Source: Euwallacea fornicatus (Eukaryota; Arthropoda; Insecta; Coleoptera; Curculionidae). Taken from it: 64,000 nucleotides of DNA. The translations under genes and the position numbers were made by a program. The stretch lies in NCBI RefSeq assembly GCF_040115645.1, contig NW_027096041.1:620001-684000 (forward strand). Direction: 5' to 3'. This document shows positions 9,311-22,400 of this stretch, in pieces; the first letter of the stretch is position 1; every line of letters begins with the position of its first letter. The notes beneath the pieces were generated by a model. The model ran no database searches and had not been told where the DNA came from. It saw only the letters and a list, made by a program, of their open reading frames with translations.

Positions 9311-12300
9311 ACACTTTGTTTAAGGAATTTGGTCCTCATTTGCCGAAGTTATCGAGCTTCAAAGTTTGAAAAGTCACTCAAGTTGTGTGTTTGAGCACAT
9401 AAAGTACTATTTTTCTCGGAAGTTCAACAAGATGCAATCATGATGTGTTGTGACATCTTCAAAATCTCGTCGATCTGATTATATTGACACTTTGTTTAAG
9501 GAATTTGGTCCTCATATGCCGAAGTTATCGAGCTTCAAAGTTTGAAAAGTCACACAAGTTGTGTGTTTGAGCACATAAAGTACTATTTTTCTCTGAAGTT
9601 CAACAAGATGCAATCATGATGTGTTGTAACATCTTCAAAATCTCGTCGATCTGATTAATTTGACACTTTGTTTAAGGAATTTGGTCCTCATTTGCCGAAG
9701 TTATCGAGCTTCAAATTTGAAAAGTCACACAAGTTGTGTGTTTGAGCACATAAAGTACTATTTTTCTTGGAAGTTCAACAAGATGCAATCATGATGTGTT
9801 GTGACATCTTCAAAATCTCGTCGATCTGATTATATTGACACTTTGTTTAAGGAATTTGGTCCTCATATGCCGAAGTTATCGAGCTTCAAAGTTTGAAAAG
9901 TCACACAAGTTGTGTGTTTGAGCACATAAAGTACTATTTTTCTTGGAAGTTCAACAAGATGCAATCATGTTGTGTTGTAACATCTTCAAAATCTCGTCGA
10001 TCTGATTAATTTGACACTTTGTTTAAGGAATTTGGTCCTCATTTGCCGAAGTTATCGAGCTTCAAAGTTTGAAAAGTCACACAAGTTGTGTGTTTGAGCA
10101 CATAAAGTACTATTTTTCTCTGAAGTTCAACAAGATGCAATCATGATGTGTTGTAACATCTTCAAAATCTCGTCGATCTGATTAATTTGACACTTTGTTT
10201 AAGGAATTTGGTCCTCATTTGCCGAAGTTATCGAGCTTCAAATTTGAAAAGTCACACAAGTTGTGTGTTTGAGCACATAAAGTACTAATTTTCTTGGAAG
10301 TTCAACAAGATGCAATCATGATGTGTTGTAACATCTTCAAAATCTCGTCGATCTGATTATATTGACACTTTGTTTAAGGAATTTGGTCCTCATATGCCGA
10401 AGTTATCGAGCTTCAAAGTTTGAAAAGTCACACAAGTTGTGTGTTTGAGCACATAAAGTACTATTTTTCTTGGAAGTTCAACAAGATGCAATCATGTTGT
10501 GTTGTAACATCTTCAAAATCTCGTCGATCTGATTAATTTGACACTTTGTTTAAGGAATTTGGTCCTCATTTGCCGAAGTTATCGAGCTTCAAAGTTTGAA
10601 AAGTCACACAAGTTGTGTGTTTGAGCACATAAAGTACTAATTTTCTTGGAAGTTCAACAAGATGCAATCATGATGTGTTGTGACATCTTCAAAATCTCGT
10701 CGATCTGATTATATTGACACTTTGTTTAAGGAATTTGGTCCTCATATGCCGAAGTTATCGAGCTTCAAAGTTTGAAAAGTCACACAAGTTGTGTGTTTGA
10801 GCACATAAAGTACTATTTTTCTTGGAAGTTCAACAAGATGCAATCATGTTGTGTTGTAACATCTTCAAAATCTCGTCGATCTGATTAATTTGACACTTTG
10901 TTTAAGGAATTTGGTCCTCATTTGCCGAAGTTATCGAGCTTCAAATTTGAAAAGTCACACAAGTTGTGTGTTTGAGCACATAAAGTACTATTTTTCTTGG
11001 AAGTTCAACAAGATGCAATCATGATGTGTTGTGACATCTTCAAAATCTCGTCGATCTGATTATATTGACACTTTGTTTAAGGAATTTGGTCCTCATATGC
11101 CGAAGTTATCGAGCTTCAAAGTTTGAAAAGTCACACAAGTTGTGTGTTTGAGCACATAAAGTACTATTTTTCTTGGAAGTTCAACAAGATGCAATCATGA
11201 TGTGTTGTGACATCTTCAAAATCTCGTCGATCTGATTATATTGACACTTTGTTTAAGGAATTTGGTCCTCATATGCCGAAGTTATCGAGCTTCAAAGTTT
11301 GAAAAGTCACACAAGTTGTGTGTTTGAGCACATAAAGTACTATTTTTCTCTGAAGTTCAACAAGATGCAATCATGATGTGTTGTAACATCTTCAAAATCT
11401 CGTCGATCTGATTAATTTGACACTTTGTTTAAGGAATTTGGTCCTCATTTGCCGAAGTTATCGAGCTTCAAAGTTTGAAAAGTCACTCAAGTTGTGTGTT
11501 TGAGCACATAAAGTACTATTTTTCTCGGAAGTTCAACAAGATGCAATCATGATGTGTTGTGACATCTTCAAAATCTCGTCGATCTGATTATATTGACACT
11601 TTGTTTAAGGAATTTGGTCCTCATATGCCGAAGTTATCGAGCTTCAAAGTTTGAAAAGTCACACAAGTTGTGTGTTTGAGCACATAAAGTACTATTTTTC
11701 TCTGAAGTTCAACAAGATGCAATCATGATGTGTTGTAACATCTTCAAAATCTCGTCGATCTGATTAATTTGACACTTTGTTTAAGGAATTTGGTCCTCAT
11801 TTGCCGAAGTTATCGAGCTTCAAATTTGAAAAGTCACACAAGTTGTGTGTTTGAGCACATAAAGTACTATTTTTCTTGGAAGTTCAACAAGATGCAATCA
11901 TGATGTGTTGTGACATCTTCAAAATCTCGTCGATCTGATTATATTGACACTTTGTTTAAGGAATTTGGTCCTCATATGCCGAAGTTATCGAGCTTCAAAG
12001 TTTGAAAAGTCACACAAGTTGTGTGTTTGAGCACATAAAGTACTATTTTTCTTGGAAGTTCAACAAGATGCAATCATGTTGTGTTGTAACATCTTCAAAA
12101 TCTCGTCGATCTGATTAATTTGACACTTTGTTTAAGGAATTTGGTCCTCATTTGCCGAAGTTATCGAGCTTCAAAGTTTGAAAAGTCACACAAGTTGTGT
12201 GTTTGAGCACATAAAGTACTATTTTTCTCTGAAGTTCAACAAGATGCAATCATGATGTGTTGTAACATCTTCAAAATCTCGTCGATCTGATTAATTTGAC

Positions 12301-14405
12301 ACTTTGTTTAAGGAATTTGGTCCTCATTTGCCGAAGTTATCGAGCTTCAAATTTGAAAAGTCACACAAGTTGTGTGTTTGAGCACATAAAGTACTAATTT
12401 TCTTGGAAGTTCAACAAGATGCAATCATGATGTGTTGTAACATCTTCAAAATCTCGTCGATCTGATTATATTGACACTTTGTTTAAGGAATTTGGTCCTC
12501 ATATGCCGAAGTTATCGAGCTTCAAAGTTTGAAAAGTCACACAAGTTGTGTGTTTGAGCACATAAAGTACTATTTTTCTTGGAAGTTCAACAAGATGCAA
12601 TCATGTTGTGTTGTAACATCTTCAAAATCTCGTCGATCTGATTAATTTGACACTTTGTTTAAGGAATTTGGTCCTCATTTGCCGAAGTTATCGAGCTTCA
12701 AAGTTTGAAAAGTCACACAAGTTGTGTGTTTGAGCACATAAAGTACTAATTTTCTTGGAAGTTCAACAAGATGCAATCATGTTGTGTTGTAACATCTTCA
12801 AAATCTCGTCGATCTGATTAATTTGACACTTTGTTTAAGGAATTTGGTCCTCATTTGCCGAAGTTATCGAGCTTCAAATTTGAAAAGTCACACAAGTTGT
12901 GTGTTTGAGCACATAAAGTACTATTTTTCTTGGAAGTTCAACAAGATGCAATCATGATGTGTTGTGACATCTTCAAAATCTCGTCGATCTGATTATATTG
13001 ACACTTTGTTTAAGGAATTTGGTCCTCATATGCCGAAGTTATCGAGCTTCAAAGTTTGAAAAGTCACACAAGTTGTGTGTTTGAGCACATAAAGTACTAT
13101 TTTTCTTGGAAGTTCAACAAGATGCAATCATGTTGTGTTGTAACATCTTCAAAATCTCGTCGATCTGATTAATTTGACACTTTGTTTAAGGAATTTGGTC
13201 CTCATTTGCCGAAGTTATCGAGCTTCAAAGTTTGAAAAGTCACACAAGTTGTGTGTTTGAGCACATAAAGTACTAATTTTCTTGGAAGTTCAACAAGATG
13301 CAATCATGTTGTGTTGTAACATCTTCAAAATCTCGTCGATCTGATTAATTTGACACTTTGTTTAAGGAATTTGGTCCTCATTTGCCGAAGTTATCGAGCT
13401 TCAAATTTGAAAAGTCACACAAGTTGTGTGTTTGAGCACATAAAGTACTATTTTTCTTGGAAGTTCAACAAGATGCAATCATGATGTGTTGTGACATCTT
13501 CAAAATCTCGTCGATCTGATTATATTGACACTTTGTTTAAGGAATTTGGTCCTCATATGCCGAAGTTATCGAGCTTCAAAGTTTGAAAAGTCACACAAGT
13601 TGTGTGTTTGAGCACATAAAGTACTATTTTTCTTGGAAGTTCAACAAGATGCAATCATGTTGTGTTGTAACATCTTCAAAATCTCGTCGATCTGATTAAT
13701 TTGACACTTTGTTTAAGGAATTTGGTCCTCATTTGCCGAAGTTATCGAGCTTCAAATTTGAAAAGTCACACAAGTTGTGTGTTTGAGCACATAAAGTACT
13801 ATTTTTCTTGGAAGTTCAACAAGATGCAATCATGATGTGTTGTGACATCTTCAAAATCTCGTCGATCTGATTATATTGACACTTTGTTTAAGGAATTTGG
13901 TCCTCATATGCCGAAGTTATCGAGCTTCAAAGTTTGAAAAGTCACACAAGTTGTGTGTTTGAGCACATAAAGTACTATTTTTCTTGGAAGTTCAACAAGA
14001 TGCAATCATGATGTGTTGTGACATCTTCAAAATCTCGTCGATCTGATTATATTGACACTTTGTTTAAGGAATTTGGTCCTCATTTGCCGAAGTTATCGAG
14101 CTTCAAATTTGAAAAGTCACACAAGTTGTGTGTTTGAGCACATAAAGTACTATTTTTCTTGGAAGTTCAACAAGATGCAATCATGTTGTGTTGTAACATC
14201 TTCAAAATCTCGTCGATCTGATTAATTTGACACTTTGTTTAAGGAATTTGGTCCTCATTTGCCGAAGTTATCGAGCTTCAAAGTTTGAAAAGTCACAAAA
14301 GATGTGTGTTTGAGCACATAAAGTACTATTTTTCTTGGAAGTTCAACTAGATGCAATCATGATGTGTTGTAACATCTTCAAAATCTCGTCGATCTGATTA
14401 ATTTG
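9311..14405 (+). repeat. HOR block, 29 monomers (5095 bp), copy 1
   Basis: Order: U R P Q C D Q W Q P Q' R, then U R P Q C D Q W P Q W P Q P Q' X V. It reads as two partial HOR units fused without a V between them. The first W has a 'gtgac' end instead of 'gtaac', near 10660. The first 22 monomers (about 9311-13176) match 14406-18271 almost base for base; the last seven differ in order. Confidence 0.9.
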
Positions 14406-17400
14406 ACACTTTGTTTAAGGAATTTGGTCCTCATTTGCCGAAGTTATCGAGCTTCAAAGTTTGAAAAGTCACTCAAGTTGTGTGTTTGAGCACATAAAGT
14501 ACTATTTTTCTCGGAAGTTCAACAAGATGCAATCATGATGTGTTGTGACATCTTCAAAATCTCGTCGATCTGATTATATTGACACTTTGTTTAAGGAATT
14601 TGGTCCTCATATGCCGAAGTTATCGAGCTTCAAAGTTTGAAAAGTCACACAAGTTGTGTGTTTGAGCACATAAAGTACTATTTTTCTCTGAAGTTCAACA
14701 AGATGCAATCATGATGTGTTGTAACATCTTCAAAATCTCGTCGATCTGATTAATTTGACACTTTGTTTAAGGAATTTGGTCCTCATTTGCCGAAGTTATC
14801 GAGCTTCAAATTTGAAAAGTCACACAAGTTGTGTGTTTGAGCACATAAAGTACTATTTTTCTTGGAAGTTCAACAAGATGCAATCATGATGTGTTGTGAC
14901 ATCTTCAAAATCTCGTCGATCTGATTATATTGACACTTTGTTTAAGGAATTTGGTCCTCATATGCCGAAGTTATCGAGCTTCAAAGTTTGAAAAGTCACA
15001 CAAGTTGTGTGTTTGAGCACATAAAGTACTATTTTTCTTGGAAGTTCAACAAGATGCAATCATGTTGTGTTGTAACATCTTCAAAATCTCGTCGATCTGA
15101 TTAATTTGACACTTTGTTTAAGGAATTTGGTCCTCATTTGCCGAAGTTATCGAGCTTCAAAGTTTGAAAAGTCACACAAGTTGTGTGTTTGAGCACATAA
15201 AGTACTATTTTTCTCTGAAGTTCAACAAGATGCAATCATGATATGTTGTAACATCTTCAAAATCTCGTCGATCTGATTAATTTGACACTTTGTTTAAGGA
15301 ATTTGGTCCTCATTTGCCGAAGTTATCGAGCTTCAAATTTGAAAAGTCACACAAGTTGTGTGTTTGAGCACATAAAGTACTAATTTTCTTGGAAGTTCAA
15401 CAAGATGCAATCATGATGTGTTGTAACATCTTCAAAATCTCGTCGATCTGATTATATTGACACTTTGTTTAAGGAATTTGGTCCTCATATGCCGAAGTTA
15501 TCGAGCTTCAAAGTTTGAAAAGTCACACAAGTTGTGTGTTTGAGCACATAAAGTACTATTTTTCTTGGAAGTTCAACAAGATGCAATCATGTTGTGTTGT
15601 AACATCTTCAAAATCTCGTCGATCTGATTAATTTGACACTTTGTTTAAGGAATTTGGTCCTCATTTGCCGAAGTTATCGAGCTTCAAAGTTTGAAAAGTC
15701 ACACAAGTTGTGTGTTTGAGCACATAAAGTACTAATTTTCTTGGAAGTTCAACAAGATGCAATCATGATGTGTTGTGACATCTTCAAAATCTCGTCGATC
15801 TGATTATATTGACACTTTGTTTAAGGAATTTGGTCCTCATATGCCGAAGTTATCGAGCTTCAAAGTTTGAAAAGTCACACAAGTTGTGTGTTTGAGCACA
15901 TAAAGTACTATTTTTCTTGGAAGTTCAACAAGATGCAATCATGTTGTGTTGTAACATCTTCAAAATCTCGTCGATCTGATTAATTTGACACTTTGTTTAA
16001 GGAATTTGGTCCTCATTTGCCGAAGTTATCGAGCTTCAAATTTGAAAAGTCACACAAGTTGTGTGTTTGAGCACATAAAGTACTATTTTTCTTGGAAGTT
16101 CAACAAGATGCAATCATGATGTGTTGTGACATCTTCAAAATCTCGTCGATCTGATTATATTGACACTTTGTTTAAGGAATTTGGTCCTCATATGCCGAAG
16201 TTATCGAGCTTCAAAGTTTGAAAAGTCACACAAGTTGTGTGTTTGAGCACATAAAGTACTATTTTTCTTGGAAGTTCAACAAGATGCAATCATGATGTGT
16301 TGTGACATCTTCAAAATCTCGTCGATCTGATTATATTGACACTTTGTTTAAGGAATTTGGTCCTCATATGCCGAAGTTATCGAGCTTCAAAGTTTGAAAA
16401 GTCACACAAGTTGTGTGTTTGAGCACATAAAGTACTATTTTTCTCTGAAGTTCAACAAGATGCAATCATGATGTGTTGTAACATCTTCAAAATCTCGTCG
16501 ATCTGATTAATTTGACACTTTGTTTAAGGAATTTGGTCCTCATTTGCCGAAGTTATCGAGCTTCAAAGTTTGAAAAGTCACTCAAGTTGTGTGTTTGAGC
16601 ACATAAAGTACTATTTTTCTCGGAAGTTCAACAAGATGCAATCATGATGTGTTGTGACATCTTCAAAATCTCGTCGATCTGATTATATTGACACTTTGTT
16701 TAAGGAATTTGGTCCTCATATGCCGAAGTTATCGAGCTTCAAAGTTTGAAAAGTCACACAAGTTGTGTGTTTGAGCACATAAAGTACTATTTTTCTCTGA
16801 AGTTCAACAAGATGCAATCATGATGTGTTGTAACATCTTCAAAATCTCGTCGATCTGATTAATTTGACACTTTGTTTAAGGAATTTGGTCCTCATTTGCC
16901 GAAGTTATCGAGCTTCAAATTTGAAAAGTCACACAAGTTGTGTGTTTGAGCACATAAAGTACTATTTTTCTTGGAAGTTCAACAAGATGCAATCATGATG
17001 TGTTGTGACATCTTCAAAATCTCGTCGATCTGATTATATTGACACTTTGTTTAAGGAATTTGGTCCTCATATGCCGAAGTTATCGAGCTTCAAAGTTTGA
17101 AAAGTCACACAAGTTGTGTGTTTGAGCACATAAAGTACTATTTTTCTTGGAAGTTCAACAAGATGCAATCATGTTGTGTTGTAACATCTTCAAAATCTCG
17201 TCGATCTGATTAATTTGACACTTTGTTTAAGGAATTTGGTCCTCATTTGCCGAAGTTATCGAGCTTCAAAGTTTGAAAAGTCACACAAGTTGTGTGTTTG
17301 AGCACATAAAGTACTATTTTTCTCTGAAGTTCAACAAGATGCAATCATGATGTGTTGTAACATCTTCAAAATCTCGTCGATCTGATTAATTTGACACTTT

Positions 17401-19499
17401 GTTTAAGGAATTTGGTCCTCATTTGCCGAAGTTATCGAGCTTCAAATTTGAAAAGTCACACAAGTTGTGTGTTTGAGCACATAAAGTACTAATTTTCTTG
17501 GAAGTTCAACAAGATGCAATCATGATGTGTTGTAACATCTTCAAAATCTCGTCGATCTGATTATATTGACACTTTGTTTAAGGAATTTGGTCCTCATATG
17601 CCGAAGTTATCGAGCTTCAAAGTTTGAAAAGTCACACAAGTTGTGTGTTTGAGCACATAAAGTACTATTTTTCTTGGAAGTTCAACAAGATGCAATCATG
17701 TTGTGTTGTAACATCTTCAAAATCTCGTCGATCTGATTAATTTGACACTTTGTTTAAGGAATTTGGTCCTCATTTGCCGAAGTTATCGAGCTTCAAAGTT
17801 TGAAAAGTCACACAAGTTGTGTGTTTGAGCACATAAAGTACTAATTTTCTTGGAAGTTCAACAAGATGCAATCATGTTGTGTTGTAACATCTTCAAAATC
17901 TCGTCGATCTGATTAATTTGACACTTTGTTTAAGGAATTTGGTCCTCATTTGCCGAAGTTATCGAGCTTCAAATTTGAAAAGTCACACAAGTTGTGTGTT
18001 TGAGCACATAAAGTACTATTTTTCTTGGAAGTTCAACAAGATGCAATCATGATGTGTTGTGACATCTTCAAAATCTCGTCGATCTGATTATATTGACACT
18101 TTGTTTAAGGAATTTGGTCCTCATATGCCGAAGTTATCGAGCTTCAAAGTTTGAAAAGTCACACAAGTTGTGTGTTTGAGCACATAAAGTACTATTTTTC
18201 TTGGAAGTTCAACAAGATGCAATCATGTTGTGTTGTAACATCTTCAAAATCTCGTCGATCTGATTAATTTGACACTTTGTTTAAGGAATTTGGTCCTCAT
18301 TTGCCGAAGTTATCGAGCTTCAAATTTGAAAAGTCACACAAGTTGTGTGTTTGAGCACATAAAGTACTATTTTTCTTGGAAGTTCAACAAGATGCAATCA
18401 TGATGTGTTGTGACATCTTCAAAATCTCGTCGATCTGATTATATTGACACTTTGTTTAAGGAATTTGGTCCTCATATGCCGAAGTTATCGAGCTTCAAAG
18501 TTTGAAAAGTCACACAAGTTGTGTGTTTGAGCACATAAAGTACTATTTTTCTTGGAAGTTCAACAAGATGCAATCATGTTGTGTTGTAACATCTTCAAAA
18601 TCTCGTCGATCTGATTAATTTGACACTTTGTTTAAGGAATTTGGTCCTCATTTGCCGAAGTTATCGAGCTTCAAATTTGAAAAGTCACACAAGTTGTGTG
18701 TTTGAGCACATAAAGTACTATTTTTCTTGGAAGTTCAACAAGATGCAATCATGATGTGTTGTGACATCTTCAAAATCTCGTCGATCTGATTATATTGACA
18801 CTTTGTTTAAGGAATTTGGTCCTCATATGCCGAAGTTATCGAGCTTCAAAGTTTGAAAAGTCACACAAGTTGTGTGTTTGAGCACATAAAGTACTATTTT
18901 TCTCTGAAGTTCAACAAGATGCAATCATGATGTGTTGTAACATCTTCAAAATCTCGTCGATCTGATTAATTTGACACTTTGTTTAAGGAATTTGGTCCTC
19001 ATTTGCCGAAGTTATCGAGCTTCAAATTTGAAAAGTCACACAAGTTGTGTGTTTGAGCACATAAAGTACTATTTTTCTTGGAAGTTCAACAAGATGCAAT
19101 CATGATGTGTTGTGACATCTTCAAAATCTCGTCGATCTGATTATATTGACACTTTGTTTAAGGAATTTGGTCCTCATTTGCCGAAGTTATCGAGCTTCAA
19201 ATTTGAAAAGTCACACAAGTTGTGTGTTTGAGCACATAAAGTACTATTTTTCTTGGAAGTTCAACAAGATGCAATCATGTTGTGTTGTAACATCTTCAAA
19301 ATCTCGTCGATCTGATTAATTTGACACTTTGTTTAAGGAATTTGGTCCTCATTTGCCGAAGTTATCGAGCTTCAAAGTTTGAAAAGTCACAAAAGATGTG
19401 TGTTTGAGCACATAAAGTACTATTTTTCTTGGAAGTTCAACTAGATGCAATCATGATGTGTTGTAACATCTTCAAAATCTCGTCGATCTGATTAATTTG
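14406..19499 (+). repeat. HOR block, 29 monomers (5094 bp), copy 2
   Basis: The first 22 monomers repeat those of 9311-13176 in order and class, including the unusual W with a 'gtgac' end near 15750. The only difference I noticed there is g to a at 15243 ('gatatg'). The tail is P Q P R P X V instead of W P Q P Q' X V. The near identity implies a recent duplication of at least 3.9 kb followed by a different exchange at the right end. Confidence 0.9.
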
Positions 19500-22400
19500 A
19501 CACTTTGTTTAAGGAATTTGGTCCTCATTTGCCGAAGTTATCGAGCTTCAAAGTTTGAAAAGTCACTCAAGTTGTGTGTTTGAGCACATAAAGTACTATT
19601 TTTCTCGGAAGTTCAACAAGATGCAATCATGATGTGTTGTGACATCTTCAAAATCTCGTCGATCTGATTATATTGACACTTTGTTTAAGGAATTTGGTCC
19701 TCATATGCCGAAGTTATCGAGCTTCAAAGTTTGAAAAGTCACACAAGTTGTGTGTTTGAGCACATAAAGTACTATTTTTCTCGGAAGTTCAACAAGATGC
19801 AATCATGATGTGTTGTAACATCTTCAAAATCTCGTCGATCTGATTAATTTGACACTTTGTTTAAGGAATTTGGTCCTCATTTGCCGAAGTTATCGAGCTT
19901 CAAATTTGAAAAGTCACACAAGTTGTGTGTTTGAGCACATAAAGTACTATTTTTCTTGGAAGTTCAACAAGATGCAATCATGATGTGTTGTGACATCTTC
20001 AAAATCTCGTCGATCTGATTATATTGACACTTTGTTTAAGGAATTTGGTCCTCATATGCCGAAGTTATCGAGCTTCAAAGTTTGAAAAGTCACACAAGTT
20101 GTGTGTTTGAGCACATAAAGTACTATTTTTCTTGGAAGTTCAACAAGATGCAATCATGTTGTGTTGTAACATCTTCAAAATCTCGTCGATCTGATTAATT
20201 TGACACTTTGTTTAAGGAATTTGGTCCTCATTTGCCGAAGTTATCGAGCTTCAAAGTTTGAAAAGTCACACAAGTTGTGTGTTTGAGCACATAAAGTACT
20301 AATTTTCTTGGAAGTTCAACAAGATGCAATCATGTTGTGTTGTAACATCTTCAAAATCTCGTCGATCTGATTAATTTGACACTTTGTTTAAGGAATTTGG
20401 TCCTCATTTGCCGAAGTTATCGAGCTTCAAATTTGAAAAGTCACACAAGTTGTGTGTTTGAGCACATAAAGTACTATTTTTCTTGGAAGTTCAACAAGAT
20501 GCAATCATGATGTGTTGTGACATCTTCAAAATCTCGTCGATCTGATTATATTGACACTTTGTTTAAGGAATTTGGTCCTCATATGCCGAAGTTATCGAGC
20601 TTCAAAGTTTGAAAAGTCACACAAGTTGTGTGTTTGAGCACATAAAGTACTATTTTTCTTGGAAGTTCAACAAGATGCAATCATGTTGTGTTGTAACATC
20701 TTCAAAATCTCGTCGATCTGATTAATTTGACACTTTGTTTAAGGAATTTGGTCCTCATTTGCCGAAGTTATCGAGCTTCAAATTTGAAAAGTCACACAAG
20801 TTGTGTGTTTGAGCACATAAAGTACTATTTTTCTTGGAAGTTCAACAAGATGCAATCATGATGTGTTGTGACATCTTCAAAATCTCGTCGATCTGATTAT
20901 ATTGACACTTTGTTTAAGGAATTTGGTCCTCATATGCCGAAGTTATCGAGCTTCAAAGTTTGAAAAGTCACACAAGTTGTGTGTTTGAGCACATAAAGTA
21001 CTAATTTTCTTGGAAGTTCAACAAGATGCAATCATGTTGTGTTGTAACATCTTCAAAATCTCGTCGATCTGATTAATTTGACACTTTGTTTAAGGAATTT
21101 GGTCCTCATTTGCCGAAGTTATCGAGCTTCAAATTTGAAAAGTCACACAAGTTGTGTGTTTGAGCACATAAAGTACTATTTTTCTTGGAAGTTCAACAAG
21201 ATGCAATCATGATGTGTTGTGACATCTTCAAAATCTCGTCGATCTGATTATATTGACACTTTGTTTAAGGAATTTGGTCCTCATATGCCGAAGTTATCGA
21301 GCTTCAAAGTTTGAAAAGTCACACAAGTTGTGTGTTTGAGCACATAAAGTACTATTTTTCTTGGAAGTTCAACAAGATGCAATCATGTTGTGTTGTAACA
21401 TCTTCAAAATCTCGTCGATCTGATTAATTTGACACTTTGTTTAAGGAATTTGGTCCTCATTTGCCGAAGTTATCGAGCTTCAAAGTTTGAAAAGTCACAC
21501 AAGTTGTGTGTTTGAGCACATAAAGTACTAATTTTCTTGGAAGTTCAACAAGATGCAATCATGTTGTGTTGTAGCATCTTCAAAATCTCGTCGATCTGAT
21601 TAATTTGACACTTTGTTTAAGGAATTTGGTCCTCATTTGCCGAAGTTATCGAGCTTCAAATTTGAAAAGTCACACAAGTTGTGTGTTTGAGCACATAAAG
21701 TACTATTTTTCTTGGAAGTTCAACAAGATGCAATCATGATGTGTTGTGACATCTTCAAAATCTCGTCGATCTGATTATATTGACACTTTGTTTAAGGAAT
21801 TTGGTCCTCATTTGCCGAAGTTATCGAGCTTCAAAGTTTGAAAAGTCACTCAAGTTGTGTGTTTGAGCACATAAAGTACTATTTTTCTCGGAAGTTCAAC
21901 AAGATGCAATCATGATGTGTTGTGACATCTTCAAAATCTCGTCGATCTGATTATATTGACACTTTGTTTAAGGAATTTGGTCCTCATATGCCGAAGTTAT
22001 CGAGCTTCAAAGTTTGAAAAGTCACACAAGTTGTGTGTTTGAGCACATAAAGTACTATTTTTCTTGGAAGTTCAACAAGATGCAATCATGTTGTGTTGTA
22101 ACATCTTCAAAATCTCGTCGATCTGATTAATTTGACACTTTGTTTAAGGAATTTGGTCCTCATTTGCCGAAGTTATCGAGCTTCAAATTTGAAAAGTCAC
22201 ACAAGTTGTGTGTTTGAGCACATAAAGTACTATTTTTCTTGGAAGTTCAACAAGATGCAATCATGATGTGTTGTGACATCTTCAAAATCTCGTCGATCTG
22301 ATTATATTGACACTTTGTTTAAGGAATTTGGTCCTCATATGCCGAAGTTATCGAGCTTCAAAGTTTGAAAAGTCACACAAGTTGTGTGTTTGAGCACATA

